Of a stretch of DNA of 64,000 bases, positions 36,007 to 44,365 are shown piece by piece. Source of the DNA: Novosphingobium sp. BW1. Lineage in GTDB: Bacteria > Pseudomonadota > Alphaproteobacteria > Sphingomonadales > Sphingomonadaceae. The stretch covers positions 124,001 through 188,000 of the forward strand of contig NZ_VIRF01000090.1 of NCBI RefSeq assembly GCF_008107685.1, given 5' to 3'. A program made the position numbers and the translations under genes. Under the pieces are notes generated by a model that did no database searches, was not told the origin of the DNA, and was given only the letters and a program-made list of their open reading frames with translations. The stretch's first letter is position 1. Every line of letters starts with the position of its first letter.

Positions 36007-36558
36007 ATGACAAATGACGAACTGACAGTCGAGGAGGCGTCCGCAAAGGATGCCCAATCGATCACCGAGATCTTTTCGCATTACGTGCTGAAGAGCACCG
36101 CGACATTCGAAACCGAGCCGCCAGGCTGCGACGCGGTTCGTCAACGCATCGCCGACCTGACCCAGTCCGGTTACCCTTATCTGGTTTCGCGTGACGCAAA
36201 CGGCAAGGTCCTCGGCTTCGGTTATGCCCAGCGCTATGGCCCCCGGGTAGGCTATCGTTACAGCGTCGAAACAACGGTCTACGTCCGCGCGGATTGTGTT
36301 CGGCGCGGCATCGGCTCGGCCCTTATCAAGGCCCTCATCGACGAGTGCGAGGCCCGCGGGTTCCGCCAGGCCTTCGCGGTTATCGCCTCGTCCGAACCGG
36401 CCTCGGTGATCCTGCACGCGCGCGCGGGGTACCGGCCGGTGGGGACGCTCGAGGGCGCCGGTTGGAAACACGAACAGTGGATCGACGTCTTCCTCATGCA
36501 GCGCAAGCTGGGCGAGGGAAACGACACGCTGCCCGAGCCCCTCATGCCCCGCAGCTGA
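36007..36558 (+). CDS. GNAT acetyltransferase (phosphinothricin acetyltransferase-like)
   Basis: 183 residues from the ATG at 36007; the frame is open back into crtY but that part is antisense. The Pat/YncA layout is complete: IFSHYVLKSTATFETEPPG near the start, GYAQRYGPRVGYRYSVETTVYV, the acetyl-CoA loop RRGIGSALIKALIDECEARGF and the C-terminal HARAGYRPVGTLEGAGWKHEQW. It N-acetylates an amine, in this group amino acids or their analogues. Confidence 0.88.
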   Translation: MTNDELTVEEASAKDAQSITEIFSHYVLKSTATFETEPPGCDAVRQRIADLTQSGYPYLVSRDANGKVLGFGYAQRYGPRVGYRYSVETTVYVRADCVRRGIGSALIKALIDECEARGFRQAFAVIASSEPASVILHARAGYRPVGTLEGAGWKHEQWIDVFLMQRKLGEGNDTLPEPLMPRS

Positions 36559-36670
36559 CGGCCAGACAGGCTATTGCGGCACGCCGACCTCCCCGGTCCG
36601 GAGCAAACCTTCGGAAACGTTTGGGCTTCTCGCACGTTGGGCCCGGTACGCATTTCAATCGGGGAGCCTC

Positions 36671-37543
36671 ATGCACAAGACGTTTCAGGCCGCGTTGTTG
36701 GCCGCCAGCACGCTGGCTGCCACTACGGCGAGCCCTTCCGCCTACGCCCAGGATACTTCCACGCAGATGGACGAGCCCGGCCGCAACGTGTTCGAGGGCG
36801 ACTCCTTCACGATCGGCGCCGGCGCTGTCGTCACGCCCGACTACAGCGGCTCTGATGACTACGTGATTGCCCCGATTCCGGCGATCCGCGGACGCATCAA
36901 GGGCGTAACCATCAACACCCGCGCCGGCGGCGCCGCGATCGACTTCATCCCGGACAAACGTGGCGCCAAGATCGACCTTGCGCTCGGCCCCGTCGCCACG
37001 GTGTCCTTCAACCGGACGCGCAAGGTGAAGGACCCGGTGGTCGCTGCGGCGGGCAGGCTCAAGATGCCGGTCGAAGTCGGTGTCAGCGCCGGTTTCACCG
37101 TCAATCGCGTGCTGCATGACTATGACTGGATGACTTTCAACACGGACGTCAAATGGGACGTCGCGGGTGCCCATGACGGGATGACCGTATCGCCCTCTGT
37201 CAGCTACAACACCCCTCTCAGCAAAAGCCTGCTGGTCACAGTGCTGGCCTATGCCCGCCACGTCGACGACAACTTCGGCGACTACAACTATTCGGTCTCC
37301 CCAGTCCAGAGCGAGGCGAGCGGCCTTCCTCAGTACACCGGCAAGGGCGGCTGGGACCGGGCCGGCGTGGGCACACTTGTCGCCTGGGACCTTTCCGGAG
37401 ACCTGCGCGACGGCGGCGTCTCGCTCATCGGGGTGGCCACCTATTCGCGCATGCTCGGCGATGGAAAGGACACGCCCTATACCTCGCTGCGCGGGTCGGC
37501 CGACCAGTTCATGGGCGGCATCGGGATCGCCTACACATTCTGA
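36671..37543 (+). CDS. MipA/OmpV-family outer-membrane protein
   Basis: 290 residues. A signal peptide (about 1-26, ending SAYA) is followed by beta-strand-rich sequence with GAGAVVTPDYSGSDDY, the family's opening, and a C-terminal Phe (GGIGIAYTF) typical of outer-membrane barrels. MipA of E. coli scaffolds murein synthase complexes; OmpV homologues are mostly of unknown role. It overlaps the 3' end of the uracil-DNA glycosylase pseudogene by 13 bases. Confidence 0.85.
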   Translation: MHKTFQAALLAASTLAATTASPSAYAQDTSTQMDEPGRNVFEGDSFTIGAGAVVTPDYSGSDDYVIAPIPAIRGRIKGVTINTRAGGAAIDFIPDKRGAKIDLALGPVATVSFNRTRKVKDPVVAAAGRLKMPVEVGVSAGFTVNRVLHDYDWMTFNTDVKWDVAGAHDGMTVSPSVSYNTPLSKSLLVTVLAYARHVDDNFGDYNYSVSPVQSEASGLPQYTGKGGWDRAGVGTLVAWDLSGDLRDGGVSLIGVATYSRMLGDGKDTPYTSLRGSADQFMGGIGIAYTF

Positions 37544-38151
37544 TCCAGCGCGCCCCCTATCCGCGCGCGCAGATCTGGCAGGAGCTCGGCCGCGAACCAG
37601 GGGTTGCGGCCCATCCACAGGCGGCTGCGCCAAGCGGGGTGCGGCAGGGGCAGAAATCCCGGTGGAGCCTCCCGCCAGCGCGCGACGGCCTGTGTCATGG
37701 TGGGAGCAAAGCCGCGCGGCAGATAGCGTTTCTGCGCGTGGCGCCCCACAAGCAGGGTCAGGCGCACCTGCGGCAGTTCGGCCCGTAGCGCCTCGTGCCA
37801 CAAGGGCGCGCATTCGGGTCGAGGCGGAAGGTCACCGCCCTCGCCCTTGCCCGGGTAGCAAAAGCCGCTGGGCATGTGCGCAACGCGTTCGGGATCGTAG
37901 AAATCCTCGGCGAGCAGTCCCGTCTAGTCGCGCAGACGATCTCCGCTGTCATCGTCCCAGGCCCGCCCGCTGATGTGGACCTTGCTCCCCGGCGCCTGGC
38001 CGATGACGAGGATCCGGGCCGACCGCCCTGCCTGAACAACCGGGCGCGGCTCATGGGGCAGAGCGTTCGCACAGGCCCGGCACGCCGCAATGCGCGCGAG
38101 AAGTTCCTCGAGCCTCTCGGACCTGCGGGTTCTATCGTTCGTCGTGCTCAT
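37531..38151 (-). pseudogene. Uracil-DNA glycosylase family gene split by an in-frame TAG
   Basis: The frame is continuous for 207 codons except one TAG at 37924-37926 (codon 76). Before it: CRACANALP, VVQAGRSARILVIGQAPG, then GDRLRD. After it: TGLLAEDFYDPERV, SGFCYPGKGEGGDLPPRPEC and the motif-C HPAWRSRLW. The natural residue at the break is very likely Trp (RDW), so TGG became TAG by one G-to-A change. Without the change it would be an ordinary family enzyme of about 206 residues that removes uracil from DNA. Re-initiation at the Met of MPSGFCYPG (37875) would give only the second half. Confidence 0.85.
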
Positions 38152-38287
38152 GCGGTCCCGAGGTGGCGTCCTCGCCCCTGCGGGACAAGAGGCATCACCG
38201 AAGCCCTTGCGCCATTTGCACCACGAAGGGAGCCCGGCGCCGGTTCATGCGTTGGAAAAGCAAAGCCTCTTAAAGGAGTTTGGCCCC

Positions 38288-38443
38288 ATGCTCAAGTATA
38301 TCATCCTGATCCTGCTCGCGCTCTGGCTGCTGGGCTTTGTCGTGTTCAAGGTCGCCGGTGCGCTGATTCACGTTCTGCTGTTCGTGGCCATCGTGATTGG
38401 CCTCTACCAGCTCTTCTTCGCCAAGCGCGGCGGCGGGGTCTAG
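38288..38443 (+). CDS. Lmo0937-like small membrane protein (DUF5670)
   Basis: 51 residues, two short hydrophobic helices (YIILILLALWLLGFVVF and LIHVLLFVAIVIGLYQLFF) and a basic end AKRGGG. AAGGAG nine bases before the ATG at 38288 supports it. Function unknown. The upstream part of the same frame is antisense to the glycosylase gene. Confidence 0.75.
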   Translation: MLKYIILILLALWLLGFVVFKVAGALIHVLLFVAIVIGLYQLFFAKRGGGV

Positions 38444-38469
38444 TCCCCGCCCGCCAGCCGGACCTCCCC

Positions 38470-39750
38470 TCAGCCGCCGTGCGGCGGCTGCTTGGGGGGC
38501 TGGTTGCGCAGGTAATATTCAGGCGGATTGACGCGGCGAAACAGGCGGCCACCTTCGGAATAGAGGATCAGCACCAGCGAGATGCTGCCCATGATCGCCA
38601 TGCCTGCCGTGATCGGCACTGCGCTTCCATCGAAGGCGAGGCCAATCGCCGCGCCGATCACCGAGCCCAGCACCATACGCACGAACGACATGACCGAGGC
38701 CGCGGCTCCGGCGATGCGACCGAAAGGCTGAAGCGAGATTGCTTGGAAATTCGCCGCAATGAAGCTGAGCATGCACATCGAGACAGTCATCAGCGGCACG
38801 AAGGTCCACAAGTCCTCTTCGCCGCGCAGCGCGACCAGCATATGGATCGCGCCTGTCACGATGAATACAATGAGCGCGGTGTGCGACACACGGCGCGCGC
38901 CGAAGGCGACGACGATGCGCGCGTTGATGAAGTTGGTGCCGGCCATGATCATCGCCATCATGCCGAACAGGATGGGGAACATCTCGCCCGCTCCCAGCGT
39001 CTCGCCCACCAGCTGCTGCGCGCTGTTGAGATAGCCGAAGAGGCCCGCCTGGACGAGCGCGCCGCCCAGGAAATAGCCGATGGCCGCACGCTCGGTCAGC
39101 GCAAGGCGCATATTACCCGCGATCACACGGGGGCGGATTTCCTGTCGGTTTTCCGGCTCCAGCGTCTCAGGCAGACGCAGGCTTGCCCAGATAAAAACGA
39201 CCACGCCCATCGCGCAGGTCACTCCGAAAATCCAGCGCCAGCTCGCCACCAGCATGATCGCCTGCCCGACCATCGGCGCGACCATCGGCACCACCATGAA
39301 AGTCGTCGCAATCAGCGACTGCGTGCGCGCCATGGCATCGCCTTCGTAGCGGTCGCGCAGGATCGTCATGGGCATGACCATCATCGCCGAGGTGAGGAGC
39401 CCTGCAACACCGCGCGCGATCAGCAGCAGCTCGAAGCTGCCCGCAACCGCGCACACGAAGGTCATCAGGAAATTACCCGCAATTGCGAAAAGGGCAACGC
39501 GGCGACGTCCGAAGCGGTCCGCCAACGCGCCGGGAAACAGCGAACCGATCCCTGCGCAGGTCATGAAAACCCCGATGATCAGCTGGCGCTGGTTCGGGTC
39601 GGGCACACCCAGATCCTCTGAAATAAGCCCCAGCGCCGGCAACATGATGTCGATCGAGAGCGCCATGAGCGCTTGCATCGAGGCCATCAGGCCGACGAAT
39701 TCGGCCTGCCCCATGGGGAAGGAATCCTCGGAAGTGTGAGCACCAGTCAT
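38470..39750 (-). CDS. Bcr/CflA-type multidrug efflux MFS protein
   Basis: 426 residues, twelve predicted helices. Bcr/CflA hallmarks: SIDIMLPALGLISEDLGV after helix 1, the loop ADRFGRRRVALF (motif A) and RDRYEGDAMARTQSLIATTFMVVPM. These drug:H+ antiporters export compounds such as bicyclomycin, chloramphenicol or sulfonamides; the substrate is not predictable. Divergent from dinB. Confidence 0.9.
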   Translation of the reverse strand: MTGAHTSEDSFPMGQAEFVGLMASMQALMALSIDIMLPALGLISEDLGVPDPNQRQLIIGVFMTCAGIGSLFPGALADRFGRRRVALFAIAGNFLMTFVCAVAGSFELLLIARGVAGLLTSAMMVMPMTILRDRYEGDAMARTQSLIATTFMVVPMVAPMVGQAIMLVASWRWIFGVTCAMGVVVFIWASLRLPETLEPENRQEIRPRVIAGNMRLALTERAAIGYFLGGALVQAGLFGYLNSAQQLVGETLGAGEMFPILFGMMAMIMAGTNFINARIVVAFGARRVSHTALIVFIVTGAIHMLVALRGEEDLWTFVPLMTVSMCMLSFIAANFQAISLQPFGRIAGAAASVMSFVRMVLGSVIGAAIGLAFDGSAVPITAGMAIMGSISLVLILYSEGGRLFRRVNPPEYYLRNQPPKQPPHGG

Positions 39751-39833
39751 GTCGCGCGCATGCCGCAGTTGCGAAATTTAGGCCAGCAGATTCGCATCCG
39801 ACCCGCTACATTTCGGCCGCGCATGCCTATATC

Positions 39834-40967
39834 GTGGCCATGGTTTCGCCAGGCGAGCACGACGAAGACGAGGCCGACGGCCTGCGCAAGATCATCCATG
39901 TCGACATGGATGCCTTCTTTGCGAGCGTCGAGCAGCGCGACGATCCCGAGATCCGCGGGAAACCTGTGGCCGTGGGCGGCTCCTCGGGCCGCGGCGTCGT
40001 GGCCGCAGCCAGCTACGAAGCGCGGACCTTCGGCGTGCGTTCGGCCATGCCCTCCTCACGCGCGGTGCGCCTGTGCCCGAACCTCATTTTCCGCAAGGCC
40101 CGCTTCGATGTCTACCGCGCGGTCAGCCAACAGATCCGCGCGATCTTCCTCGACTACACCCCGCACGTTGAACCCCTCTCGCTCGACGAGGCCTATCTCG
40201 ATGTCACCGAGGACCGAAAAGGCCTGGGCTCGGCAACCCGCATCGCCGAACAGATCCGCGCCCGGATCAAGGCCGACACCGGGCTCACCGCCAGCGCCGG
40301 GGTGTCCTACAACAAGTTCCTCGCCAAGCTCGCCAGCGACCAGAACAAGCCCGATGGCCTGTGCGTGATCCGCCCGGGACAAGGCGCGGCCTTCGTCGCC
40401 TCGCTGCCGGTTCGCCGTTTCCACGGGGTGGGCCCGCGCGGTGCGGAGAAGATGGCCAAGCTCGGCATCGAGACCGGCGCGGATCTGGCCGCCAAGGACC
40501 TCGCCTTCCTGCGCGCGCATTTCGGCAGCTTTGCCGAATACCTCTTCCGGGCGGCGCGCGGCGTGGACCTGCGCCAGGTGCGCGCCGACCGCCCGCGCAA
40601 ATCGGTGGGCGGCGAACGCACCTTTGCCGAGAACATCAAGGACGCCAGCGCTCTTCGCGAGACACTGGACGCCATCATCGAGACGGTGTGGGAGCGAATC
40701 GAGCGCGCCAATACGCGCGGGCGCACGGTGACATTGAAGCTGCGCTATGCCGATTTCACGACGCTGACGCGCGCCCGTTCGGTCCACCACTGGGTCGCCG
40801 ACAAGGCCGAATTCGCCGCGCTCGGCCATGCGCTCCTGGCCGAACTCCTGCCCCTGCCCCTGCCCCAGCCGATCCGACTTATGGGCCTCACCCTCTCCGC
40901 GCTCGAGCAGGATGAGGAGACGGTGAAAGCCAGGGCCGAGAAGGACGGGCAGCTATCCCTTCTGTGA
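39834..40967 (+). CDS. dinB: DNA polymerase IV
   Basis: 377 residues. The Y-family catalytic carboxylates lie in IHVDMDAFFASVEQ and SLDEAYLDVTE; SAGVSYNKFLAKLASDQNKPDG and the little-finger region (SVGGERTFAENI) complete the family. Performs translesion and error-prone synthesis. I could not find a clear SOS box in the 80 bases upstream. Two ATGs (39834, 39840) are possible. Its stop overlaps the end of the epimerase pseudogene by 15 bases. Confidence 0.95.
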   Translation: MAMVSPGEHDEDEADGLRKIIHVDMDAFFASVEQRDDPEIRGKPVAVGGSSGRGVVAAASYEARTFGVRSAMPSSRAVRLCPNLIFRKARFDVYRAVSQQIRAIFLDYTPHVEPLSLDEAYLDVTEDRKGLGSATRIAEQIRARIKADTGLTASAGVSYNKFLAKLASDQNKPDGLCVIRPGQGAAFVASLPVRRFHGVGPRGAEKMAKLGIETGADLAAKDLAFLRAHFGSFAEYLFRAARGVDLRQVRADRPRKSVGGERTFAENIKDASALRETLDAIIETVWERIERANTRGRTVTLKLRYADFTTLTRARSVHHWVADKAEFAALGHALLAELLPLPLPQPIRLMGLTLSALEQDEETVKARAEKDGQLSLL

Positions 40968-41873
40968 CACGCCCTGCGGCGCATATTCCTCCAGGTACCA
41001 CCGGGTAAAGGCGGCGACACCCTTCGCCAGGTCCGTCTGCGACACATACCCGGTCAGCGCGTCCAGCACGGCCGGATCGGCGTACGTCTGCGGCACGTCT
41101 CCGGGCTGCATGTCCATCATGTTGAGCCTGGCCTCGCGCCCCAGACAGCGCTCGATGGTCGAGATGAAATCCATGAGCGCGATCGGCTGGCCACCGCCTG
41201 CATTGACCACCCGGTAGGGCCCGATGGGCGAGAGGGTGTCGACGAGCCCTGCCCGTTCAACCGGCTCACCCGCCACAGGCGGCACCTCGGAAAGGCGCAC
41301 GCTGCCCTCGACCAGATCGTCGATATAGGTGAAGTCGCGGGCCATCTTGCCCTGACCGTAGACGTCGATGGGCCTATCCTGCAGCATCGCGCGCTCGAAC
41401 TTGAAGAGCGCCATATCCGGGCGTCCCCAGGGTCCGTAGACCGTGAAGAAGCGGAACGCTGTCGTCGGTATCCCGTAAAGGTGGGCATAGCTGTGCGCCA
41501 TAGCCTCCATGCCCTTCCTGGTCGCCGCATAGAGGCTGACCGGCTCGTCCGCCTTGTCCGCCTCGCGAAAGGGGATCGCCTCGTTGGCCCCATAGACCGA
41601 CGAGGTCGAGGCCAGCGTGAGATGCTGCGGGCGCTGGCGGCGGCACATCTCCAGGATCGACCCAAAAGCCTTGAGGTTGCTGTCGATATAAGTCTCGGGC
41701 GCGTCGATCGAATAGCGCACGCCCGCCTGCGCAGCGAGATGAATGACGACCTCGGGCGCAGCCTAGGCAAAGACCGCCTCGACCGCGGCGAAGTCCTCCA
41801 GCCGCCGCTGCACCACATGGTATCCGATGAAACCTGCCGTACCGGTAATATTCACCCCCAGAGCCACGCGCAT
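40953..41873 (-). pseudogene. NAD-dependent nucleotide-sugar epimerase, internally deleted and amber-interrupted
   Basis: A UDP-glucuronate 4-epimerase-type gene. The C-terminal 255 codons (from GVRYSIDAPE) are intact, including the S-T-S-S and YAATRKGMEAMAHSYAH (Y-x3-K) motifs and RFFTVYGPWGRPD. The N-terminus retains ITGTAGFIGYHV but then jumps to QRRLEDFAAVEAVFA; compared with the intact paralogue at 56983-58002 some 40 residues of the NAD-binding domain are missing. A TAG follows at 41763-41765. A short product from the GTG at 41720 would lack the cofactor domain. Non-functional, I conclude. Confidence 0.85.
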
Positions 41874-41950
41874 GTGGGGTCCCTTGCACGAAAGTATCCC
41901 TCCCCTTCCACATGGGGAGATTTCATCCAGAATACACGCTTACCACTTTT

Positions 41951-42445
41951 TTATCCGCACTCATCCTCCTGCGCCCAGGAACGTATCCGCGTGGCCAATC
42001 CCCGCGGCATGGCCTCGGGAAGGCGGTCCAAGGCAAAGAAGCGGGTCTCCACGATCTCGCGTGCGTCGGGCACTGGATGGTCGCTGGTCGTGCCCAGAAC
42101 GATGTGTACGCGGTTGGTCGCGCCGTGCAGGTTCTCCTGCGTGACGACGTGGTGGCGCGCCGTCTCCAGGCGGCACGCTGTCTCTTCGCGCAGCTCGCGG
42201 CGGGCGGCTTCCAGCACGTCTTCCCCCGGTGTCACGCCCCCGCCCGGCGGCATCCACGCATCCGAGCCATAGCTGTGCCGGACCAGCAGGACCGCACCGG
42301 ATGGATCGAACACGAGCACCCGTACACCCTCGACAACCGGACGTTGCACCTTCCAGATGAGGCGGCGAACCGCATGCGCCGCGCGCAGCCCCAAACGGTG
42401 GAGCGGGGCGGGCAGCGCCTGTACCAGCGATGTCAGCAGAAGCAT
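41951..42445 (-). CDS. NUDIX hydrolase
   Basis: 164 residues. The Nudix box is complete (GGGVTPGEDVLEAARRELREE, with the terminal T), coordinating Mg2+ for hydrolysis of a nucleoside diphosphate linked to another moiety. An amphipathic N-terminus (about 1-30) is longer than the minimal domain. Its start overlaps the end of the downstream-oriented pgl gene by 13 bases, so the two are co-transcribed. Confidence 0.9.
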   Translation of the reverse strand: MLLLTSLVQALPAPLHRLGLRAAHAVRRLIWKVQRPVVEGVRVLVFDPSGAVLLVRHSYGSDAWMPPGGGVTPGEDVLEAARRELREETACRLETARHHVVTQENLHGATNRVHIVLGTTSDHPVPDAREIVETRFFALDRLPEAMPRGLATRIRSWAQEDECG

Positions 42446-43050
42446 GTCACCCGGCGCGGGAACGCCGAGAGGAAACGCGCCACGGGCAGGTCGTTTTCGC
42501 CCGCACGGGCGGCATCGAAGACAAGCCGCTTGTCCTCGCCGCGAATCACGAACATCACTTCGTCCGAAGCCACGAGCGAGGGAATCGTGAGGCTCACCCG
42601 GTCAAACGGCGCTTCGGGCGGCAATGGATCGGGGGTCAGGCGGCGCACCGGCGAAGGATCGTCGACCTGCGGGTCGGTGTTGGGAAAGAGCGAGGCGATG
42701 TGGCCGTCGCCGCCCATGCCCAGCCAGGCCAGCGCAAAATGCGGCGGACGCGCGGTCTCGGTCAGCGGCACGATCTTCGCGCCAACAGGCTCGAGCAGCG
42801 CCCGGATCTTGCCTACGTTGCTGGCCGCATGGTCCTCGGCCACGATGCGGTCATCGCCCGGCCAGACGCTGATGCGGGGCCAAGGCAGGTCCGACTGGGC
42901 CAGGATCTCGAAGATCGGGAACGGCGTTGACCCACCCGGTACCGTGATCGCGACCTCGGCCGAAACGGCCAGCGCGGCGTGGAGACGTTCCGCTACAAAG
43001 GCGGCAATCGCGCCGTTCTCGGCGCCAGCGATGATTTCGATCTGCGACAT
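42433..43050 (-). CDS. pgl: 6-phosphogluconolactonase
   Basis: 205 residues from the ATG at 43050. The NagB/RpiA-type fold shows VPGGSTP, the WPGDDRIVAEDHAASN stretch and LGMGGDGHIASLFP, which together define the lactonase. It hydrolyses 6-phosphogluconolactone in the oxidative pentose phosphate and Entner-Doudoroff routes. The gene usually sits with zwf and edd; here it stands beside a NUDIX gene and dps instead. Confidence 0.9.
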   Translation of the reverse strand: MSQIEIIAGAENGAIAAFVAERLHAALAVSAEVAITVPGGSTPFPIFEILAQSDLPWPRISVWPGDDRIVAEDHAASNVGKIRALLEPVGAKIVPLTETARPPHFALAWLGMGGDGHIASLFPNTDPQVDDPSPVRRLTPDPLPPEAPFDRVSLTIPSLVASDEVMFVIRGEDKRLVFDAARAGENDLPVARFLSAFPRRVTCFC

Positions 43051-43115
43051 GCACGAGGGTCTATCATCTGCCCTTCGCACTGCAAGAGCTATGTGTGCGG
43101 CGCAGCACAGAACGC

Positions 43116-43154
43116 ACAGGGCCCGGAAAGCACCACGTGCTTCCCGGGCCCTGT
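43116..43154. other. Long perfect inverted repeat without T-tract
   Basis: An 18-base arm pair with a single mismatch (43116-43133 and 43137-43154) around a three-base centre, between pgl and dps. No T-run follows on either strand. It may be a transcript-end or RNA-stability hairpin after dps, or a palindromic repeat unit. Confidence 0.6.
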
Positions 43155-43203
43155 GATATCACCGCGAGGCGCCTTAGGCAGCCTGCGCGGTATTCCGACA
43201 GGT

Positions 43204-43662
43204 TCAGGCGAGGATCTCGCGCAGGAACCAGGCGCGTTCCTCGGCCTGATCGGTCCAGTCGTCGACGATGCCATCGGTGGCGTTGTCGCCCGCTTCGTTG
43301 GCCGCCGCCTTCACTTCGCGCAGACGCGCGACGTAGGAGAGGTTATCCTCCATAAGCTCCTTGACCATCGCCATGGCATCGATCGAGGTCGCGTCCTGCG
43401 GGGCGATCTTGGTCTTGGCAACGATCGAATCCGGGCTCGTCAGCGTGGTACCACCCTGCTTGCGCACGCGCTCGGCGATGTCGTCGATGAGAGCCTGTAC
43501 CTGGCCTGCCTGCTCGTCGAACAGCAGGTGCAAGTCCCGGAACTGCGGGCCCTTGACGTGCCAGTGGAAGCTCTTGGTCTTGATGTAGAGCGCAAACGTG
43601 TCCGCGAGAAGCCCGTTCAGGCTGTCGATCAGCGCACCGTGTGCATTGTCGTTATTTGCCAT
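43204..43662 (-). CDS. dps: Dps-family ferritin-like DNA-protection protein
   Basis: 152 residues. The Dps ferroxidase site at the dimer interface is seen in SFHWHVKGPQFRDLHLLFDEQ and the following D-x3-E. It oxidises Fe2+ with H2O2, stores iron and shields DNA; dodecameric. The C-terminus is short and lacks the Lys-rich DNA-binding tail of E. coli Dps. The AT-rich leader upstream (43663-43760) probably contains its stress-responsive promoter. Confidence 0.95.
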   Translation of the reverse strand: MANNDNAHGALIDSLNGLLADTFALYIKTKSFHWHVKGPQFRDLHLLFDEQAGQVQALIDDIAERVRKQGGTTLTSPDSIVAKTKIAPQDATSIDAMAMVKELMEDNLSYVARLREVKAAANEAGDNATDGIVDDWTDQAEERAWFLREILA

Positions 43663-43760
43663 TGAAAAACCCTCCTAACTGTCATGCTGCCATCATCCGG
43701 CAGCTTCGATATATGATAGGAAACTCAGATTATAAGGGTTCGTTCAATCGGAATTGGCGA

Positions 43761-44318
43761 TTACAGAATACGCATTTGCACAATAAGCAGATAGAGCGCG
43801 ACAAGCAGCAGGGCCCCGCCCGCGCCTCGCCGTAAAAGGCGCAAGCGCGGCCGCGATGCCTCCTGCGGGAAGGCCCAGGCAAAACCGAGCAGGACCGCTC
43901 CGCCAACAAAGCCAGCCAGCCCCGAAGCCAGTGGCGCGGCCATGCCCACGCCAAGCCCCAAGATCACGAAACGCGCCGCATCGCCGATCTGGTGGGCCAG
44001 CAACACCAACCCCAGCGCGCCCAGCGAATGGGTCGGCTCCTTCCAGGCCCGCACAGGTCCGAGCAGAAGCGACTCCGCGCCTGCAAGGCCCAGCGCAATC
44101 CCTGCGAAGATCATCCGCGCGGGCGGGGGAAGGCTCTGCAGCAGGGTGTGCGCGGCAAAGGCCGCGACGGCAGCGCACACCAGCGATGTCCCGAGTGCCG
44201 TGACCAGGATCGCCGGACGCCGTTGCTGCCGCAACGACAGCGTGGCGACCACGCCCTGATCACGCGCGCCGATGCCCGACAGCAGGACGGCCAGCAGGGT
44301 CAGGTAGAAGGCAGGCAC
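43761..44318 (-). CDS. GDT1/UPF0016-like membrane protein, degenerate motif
   Basis: 185 residues with six predicted helices in two similar halves. The first half has GARDQGVVATLSLRQQRRP and the second HQIGDAARFVILGLGVGM where GDT1 cation exchangers carry E-x-G-D-K/R-T/S. The layout fits but the key acidic and Lys residues are altered, so the assignment is tentative. It is the last gene after the GDP-mannose cluster. Confidence 0.5.
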   Translation of the reverse strand: MPAFYLTLLAVLLSGIGARDQGVVATLSLRQQRRPAILVTALGTSLVCAAVAAFAAHTLLQSLPPPARMIFAGIALGLAGAESLLLGPVRAWKEPTHSLGALGLVLLAHQIGDAARFVILGLGVGMAAPLASGLAGFVGGAVLLGFAWAFPQEASRPRLRLLRRGAGGALLLVALYLLIVQMRIL

Positions 44319-44365
44319 GTCATTCGCCTCCCGCGCGCCTGCTCACCTGCCCTGCGCACGCACGT

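Noticed and set aside
37531..41873. TAG reassigned to an amino acid, suggested by two genes interrupted by TAG
   Set aside because: TAG is used as a normal stop elsewhere in the window (for example the small membrane protein ending at 38443), and one of the two genes also has an internal deletion.
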